64,000 bases of DNA from Raineyella antarctica (lineage in GTDB: Bacteria > Actinomycetota > Actinomycetes > Propionibacteriales > Propionibacteriaceae), in the NCBI RefSeq assembly GCF_900092135.1, contig NZ_FMYF01000003.1, positions 351,046 through 415,045 on the forward strand, written 5' to 3'. Positions 43,552-51,663 of the stretch are shown here, piece after piece. A program made the translations under genes and the position numbers. How positions within the stretch are numbered: the first letter of the stretch is position 1; each line of letters begins with the position of its first letter. The notes under the pieces were generated by a model, which ran no database searches, had not been told where the DNA came from, and saw only the letters and a list, made by a program, of their open reading frames with translations.

Positions 43552-44505
43552 ATGGCCATGATCGAGGTCCGGGTCGCCGAGATCATCGACGAGACCCCCA
43601 CCATCAAGTCGATCCGCTTCGTGCGGGCCGACGGGCGCCCGCTCGGCGTCTACCAGGCCGGCGCCCACGTCGACGTGCTCACCCCCAATGGCGTGACCCG
43701 CCAGTACTCGCTGGCCAGCAAGCCCGAGGACCCCGACTCGTACATGGTCGCGGTCAAGCGCGAGCCGAACTCGCGCGGCGGGTCGGCGGCCCTGCACGAG
43801 CTGAAGGTCGGCGACGTCCTGCAGATCAGCGAGCCGCGGAACCTGATGGCGATCGACCCCGACGCCGGCCACCACGTGCTGGTCGCTGCCGGAGTCGGCA
43901 TCACCCCGATGCTCAGCATCGCCCGGTACCTCGACCTGCACGGGCAGGACTTCGACCTGCACTACTTCGCCCGCAGCCGCGAGGATGCCGCGTTCCTCGG
44001 CCTGCTGGAGGAGAAGTGCCCGCAGAAGCTGCATGCGCACCTGGGCGTCCCCCGCACCGAACACCGCGCGATCCTGGCGGAGGAGCTGGCGGACCTGCCC
44101 CCGAAATCGCACCTGTACATGTGCGGGCCCGCCCCGTTCATGGACCTGGTCCAGGAGCTCGCCGAGCAGCAGCTGCCTGCCGAGGCGATCCACCGGGAGA
44201 ACTTCGATGCCGCCGAACAGCCAGACGCCTCGGAGAACCGGCCCTTCGACGTCGAGTTCGAGGGGAACGTCTACCACGTCCCCGCTGATCGCAGCCTCGT
44301 CCGCGTACTGCAGGAGGAGGCCGGCGCCGAAATCGACACCTCCTGCGAGGAGGGCATCTGCGGCACCTGCATCATGGCCGTGCTCGAGGGCGAGCCGGAG
44401 CATCGGGACAACGTGCTGACCGCCAAGGAGAAGGCCGCCAACGACCAGATGACCACCTGCGTCTCGCGGGCCAGGTCCGAGCGGCTGGTGCTCGACTACT
44501 TCTAG
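43552..44505 (+). CDS. iacF: Phthalate-dioxygenase-type reductase with C-terminal ferredoxin
   Basis: A 317-residue electron-transfer protein. The FMN-binding domain has RQYSLASKPEDPDSY (about residues 50-64), the NAD domain has LVAAGVGITPMLSIARYL (about 110-127) and YMCGPAPFMD, and the C-terminal plant-type [2Fe-2S] ferredoxin has Cys265, Cys270, Cys273 and Cys303. This single-polypeptide reductase supplies electrons to the Rieske dioxygenase IacCD. Its position as the last gene of the forward operon fits IacF. It converges on the response regulator gene, with hairpins between. Confidence 0.88.
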   Translation: MAMIEVRVAEIIDETPTIKSIRFVRADGRPLGVYQAGAHVDVLTPNGVTRQYSLASKPEDPDSYMVAVKREPNSRGGSAALHELKVGDVLQISEPRNLMAIDPDAGHHVLVAAGVGITPMLSIARYLDLHGQDFDLHYFARSREDAAFLGLLEEKCPQKLHAHLGVPRTEHRAILAEELADLPPKSHLYMCGPAPFMDLVQELAEQQLPAEAIHRENFDAAEQPDASENRPFDVEFEGNVYHVPADRSLVRVLQEEAGAEIDTSCEEGICGTCIMAVLEGEPEHRDNVLTAKEKAANDQMTTCVSRARSERLVLDYF

Positions 44506-44548
44506 CCCCTACCGGGCGGGGCCTCGACTGCGTGGAGTCCCCGGGGAC

Positions 44549-44579
44549 GGCGCCGGGATCACTCGCTGATCTCGGCGCC
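44549..44579. terminator. Hairpin overlapping the response regulator 3' end
   Basis: GGCGCCGGGATCA (44549-44561) pairs with TGATCTCGGCGCC (44567-44579), 13 bp with one G-T pair and a 5-nt loop. It includes the last codons and stop of the minus-strand regulator gene and lies 44 bases past the iacF stop, so it can end transcription from both sides. Confidence 0.55.
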
Positions 44580-45188
44580 GTAGCGCAGCACGTCGCGGAC
44601 CAGCGTGTTGATGCTGTCCGCCTCGGTCTTGCTCTTGATCCGGGCCCGGTGCACGTCCACCGTCTTGACGCTCATCCCGAGCTTGCGGGCGATGTTCTGG
44701 CTGGGCAGGCCCTCCACCACCAGGCGGAGGATCTCGCGCTCGCGCGGGGTCAACGAGTCGACCTTCTGCTGCACCTCGCCCCGCACCCGGTGCTCGGCGA
44801 ACCTCTCCTCCGCCTGCACCACGGCGGTCAGCACCACGTCCAGCAGCTGCTGGGGCTCGTAGGGCTTCTCCAGGAAGTGCAGCGCACCCTGCTGCATCGT
44901 GCGCACCGACATCTTGATGTCCCCGTGCGCGGACACGAAGATGATCGCCACGTGCGGCGCGAAGGCGTTCAGCTCCTCCTGCAGCCTGGTGCCGCTCATC
45001 CGTGGCATCCGGACGTCGAGCACCAGGCAGGCCGGATGGCCGCCGTCGTACTCGGCCAGGAAGGTGTCCGCCGCTTCGTACACCACGGGCTGGATCCCGA
45101 TGCTTCCGAGAAGCCAGGTGACGGACTCGAGCAGTCCGGGGTCGTCGTCGACGACGTACACCACGGCGGGGGACGTCGGATCAGTCAT
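44559..45188 (-). CDS. FixJ/StyR-type response regulator
   Basis: A 209-residue regulator with a receiver domain (Asp58 in LVLDVRMPRMSG, Lys in FLEKPYEP) and a LuxR-type helix-turn-helix (SLTPREREILRLVVEGLPSQ, about 140-160). The linker is the Q-helix type of FixJ, StyR and TodT, which bind DNA as dimers when phosphorylated. Start at the ATG at 45188; an upstream GTG at 45197 is possible. The partner is most likely the PAS kinase at 37189, since both flank the iac operon and no other orphan kinase is present. It probably activates the iac and TRAP genes. Confidence 0.85.
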   Translation of the reverse strand: MTDPTSPAVVYVVDDDPGLLESVTWLLGSIGIQPVVYEAADTFLAEYDGGHPACLVLDVRMPRMSGTRLQEELNAFAPHVAIIFVSAHGDIKMSVRTMQQGALHFLEKPYEPQQLLDVVLTAVVQAEERFAEHRVRGEVQQKVDSLTPREREILRLVVEGLPSQNIARKLGMSVKTVDVHRARIKSKTEADSINTLVRDVLRYGAEISE

Positions 45189-45343
45189 GGCCACCACTCT
45201 CGTTGCGGCCGCTCGCGGCCGCCGGTCCGGTACCCGGCTCCGCTGCCGGGACGACCCTCGATGCTACCGCGGCCATGCAGCCGGCCAGAGCGGGTCGTGC
45301 CGCAGCCGGGAGCCTCCGCGCGGCCTCAGGCTGCCTGCCGGTC

Positions 45344-45619
45344 CTAGTCCCGCCACCGCGCCTCAGCGGTCCAGTAGCGCACGCCGGCGGCGCTGACACC
45401 GGGCTGCCAGGGCGTCGTACGCTCCAGGTCCGGCTCCACCTTCGCGATCGAGGCGTCCGCAGCCTCCGGACCGTCGGCGGCCACGCCCCAGTGCACCCAG
45501 TTGACCTCGCGGCCGTGCTCGTCGTGCACGAACAGGTCGACGTGATGCCAGCCGTATCCGAGCGTGTCCTCGTAGCAGGTCAGGAACATCCGATGGTGGT
45601 GGGTCGGGCGGGGCTCCAT
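45344..45619 (-). CDS. Small protein of unknown function after the amidase
   Basis: A 91-residue protein starting at the ATG at 45619, which has GAGGAGGGAT upstream; a longer frame (from 45889) lies inside the amidase gene and is rejected. It begins MEPRPTHHHRMFLTCYEDTL and has alternating strands (WHHVDLFVHDEHGREVNWVH) and aromatic residues, compatible with a small alpha/beta fold. It follows the amidase by 31 bases and shares its direction, so it may assist the amidase or the next reaction. I do not recognise the family. Confidence 0.6.
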   Translation of the reverse strand: MEPRPTHHHRMFLTCYEDTLGYGWHHVDLFVHDEHGREVNWVHWGVAADGPEAADASIAKVEPDLERTTPWQPGVSAAGVRYWTAEARWRD

Positions 45620-45650
45620 CCGGATCCCTCCTCTCGTCCGGGGGAACATG

Positions 45651-46925
45651 TCACCGGTCGCCGGCCAGACGCGACTCGAGGCTGCGCGCAGCAGCGAACA
45701 CGCCGGACTCGTGGCCGGGCAGGCCGATGACCTGAAGACCGAGCGGCAGCCCGGTGGACGTGCGGGCGCCGGGCACGGTGAGGGCCACCAGGCCGAGCGC
45801 CTGCCAGGGCCGGGACAGGATCGGTGATCCGGTGGCGCCCAGTCCACGCGGCGCCGGCCCGGGGGCGGCGGGCCCGAGGACCACCGCACCGGCGCCGAGC
45901 ACGTCCTGCAGGTCCTCGCGCGAGCGGTCGCGCCGCACGATGGCGGCGCGGTAGTCCTCGTCCGAGATCGCCAGGCCGCTCGCGAGCAACTCGACCAGGG
46001 GTGCGCTCAGCTCGGCCCGGTGCTGCTCGTACAGGTCGGGCGCCTCGCGGACGGCCTCGTACGCCATGATCGTGACGTGGTCGGCGGCCAGCGTCTCGAC
46101 GTGGTCGCTCCAGTCCAGTTCGCGCACCTCCAGCCCGGCCTCGGCCAGGAGTCCCGCCGCGCACTCCAGCGCCGTCACCATCTGTGGGTCGATGTCGGCC
46201 AGTTCGGTCCCCCGCCACACCAGCACCGAGGGCCGCGCCGCCTCGTCCAGGTGGTCGCCGGTGAACGCCTGGTACGCGTACGCCAGGTCCTGCACACCGG
46301 GCGTGAGCAGGCCCAGGGAGTCCAGCGAGGGACTCAGGCCGGCGATCCCGGCCATGTCCACCGAACCGTGGGCCAGCACCAGCCCCGCGACCCCGCAGTA
46401 GGCGGCCGGGCGGGTCAGCGAGCCGGCGGTCTGGCTGCCGAGCGCGAGCGGGACGACACCGGCGGCGACCGCCGCGGCGGAGCCGCTGGACGACCCGCCG
46501 GGAGTGTGCTCGAGGTTGTGCGGGTTGCGGGTCGGGCCCGGCGCGAAATAGGCGAACTCGGTGGTGACCGTCTTGCCGAGCACGACGGCGCCCAACTGCT
46601 CGAGGCGCCGGACGCACGCGGCGGAGGTGCCGACGGGTTCGGGCGGGGTGACGGCCGAACCGCAGCGGGTGGGCAGGCCGGCGACGTCGATGATGTCCTT
46701 CACGCCGAGGGCGACGCCGTGCAGGGCGCCCCGCTCGGCCCGCTCGTCACGCTCGGCCGCATCGGAGAGTGCGTGTTCCGACATCGTGACCCAGGCATGG
46801 ATGTCCCGGGTCGCGTCGACACGTTCCAGCGCCGCGTCGATCAGCTCGACGACCGTGGTCCGCCCGTGCCGGGCGGCCGCCACCTGGTCGGCGAGCCGGT
46901 GCAGGGGTGCGGTGGGTTCCGTCAC
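45651..46925 (-). CDS. iacH: Amidase-signature enzyme, IacH-like
   Basis: A 424-residue amidase-signature protein. The Ser-cisSer-Lys triad is in place: Lys76 (LGVKDIIDVAG), cis-Ser145 (GGSSSGSAAA) and nucleophile Ser169 (GSQTAGSLTRPA). It hydrolyses an amide; in auxin clusters IacH is the amidase assigned to conjugated auxin or an amide intermediate. The start is GTG at 46925 with AGGAGGACCA upstream. It runs opposite to the flavin reductase gene and shares a 187-base divergent control region with it. Confidence 0.8.
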   Translation of the reverse strand: MTEPTAPLHRLADQVAAARHGRTTVVELIDAALERVDATRDIHAWVTMSEHALSDAAERDERAERGALHGVALGVKDIIDVAGLPTRCGSAVTPPEPVGTSAACVRRLEQLGAVVLGKTVTTEFAYFAPGPTRNPHNLEHTPGGSSSGSAAAVAAGVVPLALGSQTAGSLTRPAAYCGVAGLVLAHGSVDMAGIAGLSPSLDSLGLLTPGVQDLAYAYQAFTGDHLDEAARPSVLVWRGTELADIDPQMVTALECAAGLLAEAGLEVRELDWSDHVETLAADHVTIMAYEAVREAPDLYEQHRAELSAPLVELLASGLAISDEDYRAAIVRRDRSREDLQDVLGAGAVVLGPAAPGPAPRGLGATGSPILSRPWQALGLVALTVPGARTSTGLPLGLQVIGLPGHESGVFAAARSLESRLAGDR

Positions 46926-46976
46926 TGGTCCTCCTGTTCTTCAGCCCATCCTGCCGCCTGCACCGAGCCGGCGGTA

Positions 46977-47021
46977 GTAAAGGTTTCTCCCCTGTCGGGG
47001 TAACCGGCTGCTTCCTACAGT
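46977..47021 (+). promoter_or_regulatory. Shared-type promoter of the flavin reductase gene
   Basis: GTAAAGGTTT (46977-46986), then TGTC after six bases and TACAGT (47016-47021) as the -10, with the same spacing as upstream of dctP. CCCC-TGTC-GGGG adds a small inverted repeat in the gap. This suggests that one regulator activates uptake and flavin reduction together. Confidence 0.4.
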
Positions 47022-47112
47022 CCTGACCAAGCCTCACTGCAGGCCCGCCCAGGCCGCACCGGTCACGGTGATCCGGAAGCCCTTCCCGCGCCCACTCCTG
47101 AGGAGCCCCTCC

Positions 47113-48417
47113 ATGGCCGAGACGCTGACAGACATCGACGGTCAACTGTTCCGCAACGTCATGGGGCACTACCCCACGGGCGTGGTGATCGTGACCGGCG
47201 TGCACCCCGACGGCGAGCCCCTGGCGATGGTGGTCGGCACCTTCACCTCCGTCTCGCTCGAGCCGCCGCTGGTGGCCTTCCTGCCGATGAAGACCTCACG
47301 GACCTTCCTGCGCCTGCAGGAGTGCCCGTCGATGTGCGTGAACGTGCTCACCGGCAAGCAGGAGCACATAGGCCGGACGATCGCCAGCCGGCGGAGCGAC
47401 AAGTTCGCCGGTCTCGACTGGTACCCCTCGCCGTCCGGCAACCCGATCCTGGCCGACTCGCTGGCCTGGGTGGACGTGCGGCTGGTCGACACCATCGAGG
47501 CCGGCGACCACTGGATCGCCATGTGCGCGGTGACGGACCTCGCCGTCACCAATCCGGTCGCACCGCTGATCTTCTTCCAGGGTGGGTACGGCAGTTTCGT
47601 CATACCTTCCCTGATAGCGCGGATCGAGGCCGACATCACCGAGGCGGTCATGGACGCCGAGTCGGCCCGTCCGACCCTGGAACGGCTCGCCGTGACCTAC
47701 GACTGCGAGGTCACCCTGCTCACGGTGGTCAATCCGAACGAGCTGGCGACCATCTCCTCGGCGGTCGGCCCGAGCGCGCAGAGCGCTGACGGCCTGGGCC
47801 TGCGGATCCCGATCATCCCGCCGATCGCCGACGTCTACGTGGCGGAGGGGACACCCGAGGAGCAGGAGGACTGGCTCTCCCGGGCCAGGGGTGCAGACGA
47901 GGGACTGCTGCAGACCTTTCGGGACCGGCTCGCGTTCGCCCGCGAGCGCGGCTACCTGATGTCCTTCCTGCCCGCCGGGAACGTCAACCCGTACGCCTCG
48001 GTCACCCGGGCGACCCAGCGCTACGCCCGGGGCGAGCTGACACCGGCGCAGGAGCGCGAGATCCGCAGCGAGATCATCCTGTCCCAGGTCAGCTACGAGG
48101 TCATCGACATCGACCCGTCCTGCAGGTACGACGTGGGCATGCTCGTCGCGACCATCCACGACGCCGCGGGCCGGCCGGTGCACATGCTGCGGATGGCCCA
48201 GTTCCCGCGGGACGTGGCCGGCCGCCAGGTCCAGGAGTGGATCGACGGCATGCTGGCCGGGGTCCGTCAACTCGAGCACACGCTCTTCCCGACCCCCTCG
48301 GACGCGCCCGCTGCAGTTGGTGGGGCGGATGGGCCTGCAGCGGTCGATGGCACCGGAATGCCTGTCCGGGCGACCGAGCCCGGGCACCCCCTCGTCCCCG
48401 ACACCAAGGAGCAGTGA
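47113..48417 (+). CDS. iacG: Flavin reductase fused to IclR-like effector domain, IacG-like
   Basis: A 434-residue two-domain protein, about 250 residues longer than a simple flavin reductase. Residues 1-170 are a flavin reductase domain: FRNVMGHYPTGVVIVTGVHP, VVGTFTSVSLEPPLVAFLPM, KFAGLDWY and WIAMCAVTDL. Residues ~180-410 resemble the IclR effector-binding domain: ARPTLERLAVTYDCEVTLLT, PPIADVYVAEGTPEEQEDWL and LVATIHDAAGRPVHMLRMAQ. It has no DNA-binding part. It supplies FADH2 or FMNH2 to IacA. The fusion recalls the substrate-stimulated reductase of 4-hydroxyphenylacetate hydroxylase, whose extra domain is MarR-like. Start ATG at 47113 with TGAGGAGCCC upstream. Confidence 0.8.
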   Translation: MAETLTDIDGQLFRNVMGHYPTGVVIVTGVHPDGEPLAMVVGTFTSVSLEPPLVAFLPMKTSRTFLRLQECPSMCVNVLTGKQEHIGRTIASRRSDKFAGLDWYPSPSGNPILADSLAWVDVRLVDTIEAGDHWIAMCAVTDLAVTNPVAPLIFFQGGYGSFVIPSLIARIEADITEAVMDAESARPTLERLAVTYDCEVTLLTVVNPNELATISSAVGPSAQSADGLGLRIPIIPPIADVYVAEGTPEEQEDWLSRARGADEGLLQTFRDRLAFARERGYLMSFLPAGNVNPYASVTRATQRYARGELTPAQEREIRSEIILSQVSYEVIDIDPSCRYDVGMLVATIHDAAGRPVHMLRMAQFPRDVAGRQVQEWIDGMLAGVRQLEHTLFPTPSDAPAAVGGADGPAAVDGTGMPVRATEPGHPLVPDTKEQ

Positions 48418-48419
48418 GG

Positions 48420-49496
48420 ATGAAGATCGCAGTCCTGGGCGGAGGCCACGGCAGCTACGCCGCCCTGGCCGACCTGACCGAGCAGGGGCACGAGGTCCGG
48501 CTGTGGCGCCGCGACCAGGAGGCCGCCGAGCAGTTGCGACATGAGCCCGTCGTCACCCTGTGCGACGAGAGGGGCGAGCGCGCAGTGCCCGTGCTGCCGC
48601 CTGCCACCGACGTCGGTGAGGCGCTGCGTGGCGCCGACCTGGTCCTGGTGCCGGCACCGGCGATCGCCCAGGCCGACCTGGCCGAGGCGATGGCGCCCCA
48701 CCTCGCCGACGGGCAGGTGGTCTTCCTGCCGCCCGGCACGTTCGGCAGCTACGCGATGAGTGAGATCGTCCGCCGCAGCGGCAACACCGCCAGGGTGCTC
48801 TGGGCCGAGACCGGCACCCTGCCATGGCTGGCGCGCAAGCACGGCCCCGCGACCGTGAACATCACGATGCGTGCGGTGCACCTGCCGACCGGCGTCTACC
48901 CTGCCGACCGCTCCGCCGAGGCGCTGGAGGTGATCGCCCGCGCCTTCCCGTCCGTCCAGCCGTGCGGCGACGCGCTGTCCGGCGCGTTGATGAACGCGGG
49001 CCCGATCATCCACCCGCCGCTGATCCTGATGAACGCCGGACCGCTGGAGCACTTCGACGCGTGGGACATCCACAACGAGGGCACCCAACCTTCCATCCGC
49101 GCCGTCACCAACGCCCTCGACCTCGAGCGGATCCGGGTGCGCGAGGCGCTCGGCTACGGGGCGCCGCACTTCCCCCTGCGTGACCACTACGAGAACGATC
49201 GGTGGATGTACGGAGACGCCCACCAGGCCCTGGTCGACAGCGGCGACTGGCGGGAGAAGATCGACCTGCACTCGCACCGCTACATGCTCGAGGACACGGC
49301 GATGGGGCTGGCGTTCCTGGGGTCGGTGGCCACTTGGACCGGCGTGGACGCCCCGATCACCCACGGCCTGCTTGGCATCGCTGGTGCGATCCTCGGCCGC
49401 GACCTGTCCGCCGGCGACCGTACGCTGGGCGCCCTCGGTCTGGCCGGACTGGACCAGGAGCAGCTGGGAGAGCTGCTCGCCGAAGGTCCCCGATGA
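48420..49496 (+). CDS. Opine (octopine/nopaline) dehydrogenase-family protein
   Basis: A 358-residue NAD(P)-dependent oxidoreductase. The N-terminal Rossmann motif is MKIAVLGGGHGSYAALADL, and the C-terminal octopine/nopaline dehydrogenase domain is recognisable by NAGPIIHPPLILMNAG (about residues 200-215) with the catalytic His. Members oxidise C-N or C-O bonds in opines and related 2-hydroxy acids. It starts 2 bases after the flavin reductase stop (the ribosome site lies in its last codons), so it is co-transcribed with the auxin genes; it may act on a keto or amino acid intermediate. Which compound is unknown. Confidence 0.82.
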   Translation: MKIAVLGGGHGSYAALADLTEQGHEVRLWRRDQEAAEQLRHEPVVTLCDERGERAVPVLPPATDVGEALRGADLVLVPAPAIAQADLAEAMAPHLADGQVVFLPPGTFGSYAMSEIVRRSGNTARVLWAETGTLPWLARKHGPATVNITMRAVHLPTGVYPADRSAEALEVIARAFPSVQPCGDALSGALMNAGPIIHPPLILMNAGPLEHFDAWDIHNEGTQPSIRAVTNALDLERIRVREALGYGAPHFPLRDHYENDRWMYGDAHQALVDSGDWREKIDLHSHRYMLEDTAMGLAFLGSVATWTGVDAPITHGLLGIAGAILGRDLSAGDRTLGALGLAGLDQEQLGELLAEGPR

Positions 49497-50512
49497 CCGG
49501 GGCGTCCCCGCTGAGCGGCTCGTCCCCGACGACCGGGTGGGCGCCGACGGTCGCCGTCGGGGCCGGCCGGATGGGCCGCGGGATCGCCGTGGCGTACGCG
49601 CTGAAGGGGCGGCCGGTCACGGTGCTCGATTTCAAGGCGCGGGCCGAGCACGACGTCGAGCGGCTGGTCCGGGACGTGCAGGACGAGGTCAGGTCGACGC
49701 TCGACCAGCTGGCGACATTGGACGTCCTCTCACCGGCGGAGGTCGAGGCCACCGCCGCTCTGGTGACGGTCGCGCCGCTCGAGGCTTCCCCGGAGGTCCT
49801 CGGCACGGCCCGGATCGTGTACGAGGGGGTCCCGGAGACCCCGGCAGCAAAGGCCGACGCCCTGCCCCGGCTGGGACTGCTGGCCGCGGAGGACACCATC
49901 ATCGCCTCGACCACGTCGACCATGCTGGCCTCGGAGTTGGCCGGACTGGTCCCGCGCACCGAGCGGTTTCTCAACGCCCACTGGCTGAACCCCGCCTTCA
50001 TCAACCTCTTGGTCGAGGTCAGTCCGCATGAGGACACCGACCCGCGCGTTACCGAGGCACTGAAGGCGGAGCTGGAGCTGGTCGGCAAGGTGCCGGTCGT
50101 GTGCGCCTGCTCCCCTGGGTTCATCGTGCCCCGGCTGCAGGCACTGATCATGAACGAGGCCGCGCGGATGGTGTCCGAGGGGGTCGCCACGGCCGCCGAC
50201 ATCGACAAGGCGACCCGCTTCGGACTGGGCCTTCGCTTCGCCTCGCTGGGGGTGCTGGAGTTCATAGACTTCGGCGGCAACGACATCCTCTACTACGCCG
50301 ATCGCTACCTCTCGCGGACCATCGACGAGTATCGCTACGCCGTTCCCGCCGTGATCGAGCAGAACATGCGCGAGGGACGCGACGGGCTGCGGACAGGCCA
50401 AGGCTTCTTCAGCTATGACGCGGAGGACGTGGACGCCTATCGTCAGGACGTCCTGCGGCGCACGCTTGAGATGGCTCGTCACTTCGAGGCAGTCCGGGAC
50501 TCGGGTTCTTGA
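49493..50512 (+). CDS. 3-hydroxyacyl-CoA dehydrogenase
   Basis: A 339-residue two-domain dehydrogenase. The N-terminal Rossmann fold has AVGAGRMGRGIAVAYALKGR (about residues 21-40); the His and downstream Glu typical of the family lie in LNAHWLNPAFINLLVEVS (about 158-175). The C-terminal helical domain has VCACSPGFIVPRLQALIMNE and GLGLRFASLGVLEFIDFGGN. It probably oxidises a 3-hydroxyacyl-CoA or related hydroxy acid with NAD. It overlaps the previous gene by 4 bases, so both belong to the iacG transcription unit. It may handle the side-chain or ring-derived fragment; this is an inference. Confidence 0.85.
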   Translation: MTGASPLSGSSPTTGWAPTVAVGAGRMGRGIAVAYALKGRPVTVLDFKARAEHDVERLVRDVQDEVRSTLDQLATLDVLSPAEVEATAALVTVAPLEASPEVLGTARIVYEGVPETPAAKADALPRLGLLAAEDTIIASTTSTMLASELAGLVPRTERFLNAHWLNPAFINLLVEVSPHEDTDPRVTEALKAELELVGKVPVVCACSPGFIVPRLQALIMNEAARMVSEGVATAADIDKATRFGLGLRFASLGVLEFIDFGGNDILYYADRYLSRTIDEYRYAVPAVIEQNMREGRDGLRTGQGFFSYDAEDVDAYRQDVLRRTLEMARHFEAVRDSGS

Positions 50513-50545
50513 TCCTCCGTCCGAGACGACGGACGATCAAGAACC
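50504..50545. terminator. Hairpin of the GTTCTTGATC family
   Basis: GGTTCTTGATC (50504-50514) pairs with its exact complement at 50535-50545, with an inner CCGTC/GACGG pair. It overlaps the stop of the dehydrogenase gene and is nearly identical to the hairpin at 51713-51752. Confidence 0.7.
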
Positions 50546-50617
50546 AAGAGTCCCCGTACCCCTTGCCGGTCTGTGGTTGTCCCCGCTGATCTGTGAGGGG
50601 CTTTGTCCCGTGACCCG

Positions 50618-50872
50618 TCAGTGGTTCCGCAGCAGGTCGATCAACTCGTCCTTCTTCAGCTTGGAGTACCCGGACAGGCCCAGTTTCTTGGCCCGATCCC
50701 GCAACTCCTCGACCGTAGGGTCCTCATAGTTCTCGACGTCGCCGCCGGAGCGGCCGACCGCGGAGCGTCCCTTCTGCGCGCCCGCATTGGCGATCCGCGC
50801 CGGCTTCTCCTCCGACGCACCCTCGCGCCGGAGCGCGTCGTACACCTTGCGGTCCTTGATCGGGTCAGCCAT
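50618..50872 (-). CDS. Small Rho-N-like protein (DUF7218-type)
   Basis: An 84-residue soluble protein. The N-terminus DPIKDRKVYDALRREGASEE followed by KPARIANAGA is the KDxxxYxxLRxxG...KxARIANA pattern of small actinobacterial proteins (DUF7218). The C-terminus VEELRDRAKKLGLSGYSKLK has the short helix-helix signature of the Rho N-terminal/SAP-like domain, a possible nucleic-acid contact. Start at the ATG at 50872, preceded by AAGGAGGATG. Function unknown. The adjacent 263-base upstream gap holds no other gene. Confidence 0.8.
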   Translation of the reverse strand: MADPIKDRKVYDALRREGASEEKPARIANAGAQKGRSAVGRSGGDVENYEDPTVEELRDRAKKLGLSGYSKLKKDELIDLLRNH

Positions 50873-51135
50873 GGCATCCTCCTTCGTCCCCTCCACCATG
50901 CCTCGCCCCAGCCGGACAGGAAGCCCTCCCAGGGTCGCACCCCACCGGGGCCACTTCTTGTGAGCCGCGCCACACCGGACCTACGCTGGTAGGCACAGGG
51001 GCGGGGCGAACCGCCCTGGTCGCCGGCCAACTGCACGCAGACCTTGCCGTACCCGGGCGACCCGCGCCCCTGTCCCCAGCAACCACTCCCGTACGGCGCA
51101 CCGACGTCCCGAATCTCGTCCTCGAGGGGGATCTG

Positions 51136-51657
51136 ATGAAGGCACGATCCATCGGCGCGGCGGCGGCGCTGTCCGCCGTCCTGGTCCTGTCCGGCTGTGG
51201 GTCGGGTGGAGGTTCGGGCGGTGGTTACGGCTCGAGCACCTCGGCCCCGCCGGCTACCACCACCACGAGCCCGCCCGCAACCTCCTCCGCCTCGGCGGGG
51301 TCCACCACGGCGGGCCTGAAGGTCGCCAGTTCCAGCCTCGGCACGATCGTCGTCAGTGACACGGGCATGACGGTCTACCAGTACACCAAGGACGTGAAGG
51401 ACTCGGGCAAGAGCGCCTGCACCGGCGGCTGCCTGGTGGCCTGGCCCCCGGTCCTCACCAGCCAGGACTCCCCCACCCTGCAGGGGGTCACCGGAAAGGT
51501 CGGGACGATCACCACCCCGGAGGGGGCCAAGCAGGTCACCCTCAACGGACTGCCGCTCTACTACTGGGCCCAGGACTCCAAGCCTGGCGATGTCACCGGC
51601 CAGGGGGTCCAGAACGTCTGGTACGTCGTCGGCCCCAACGGGGAGATGGTCAAGTAG
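51136..51657 (+). CDS. Secreted repeat lipoprotein (PF03640 type)
   Basis: A 173-residue lipoprotein: signal segment ending in LSGC (Cys21), a Gly/Ser/Thr-rich linker (22-60), then two related repeats of the 'secreted repeat of unknown function' family. Repeat 1 has MTVYQYTKDVKDSGKSACTG and the Cys-x3-Cys pair with CLVAWPP; repeat 2 has LNGLPLYYWAQDSKPGDVTG. Homologues are exported and often near oxidative-stress or electron-transfer genes. Function is unknown. The gene stands alone, followed by an array of GTTCTTGATC repeats. Confidence 0.85.
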   Translation: MKARSIGAAAALSAVLVLSGCGSGGGSGGGYGSSTSAPPATTTTSPPATSSASAGSTTAGLKVASSSLGTIVVSDTGMTVYQYTKDVKDSGKSACTGGCLVAWPPVLTSQDSPTLQGVTGKVGTITTPEGAKQVTLNGLPLYYWAQDSKPGDVTGQGVQNVWYVVGPNGEMVK

Positions 51658-51663
51658 CGGCCC

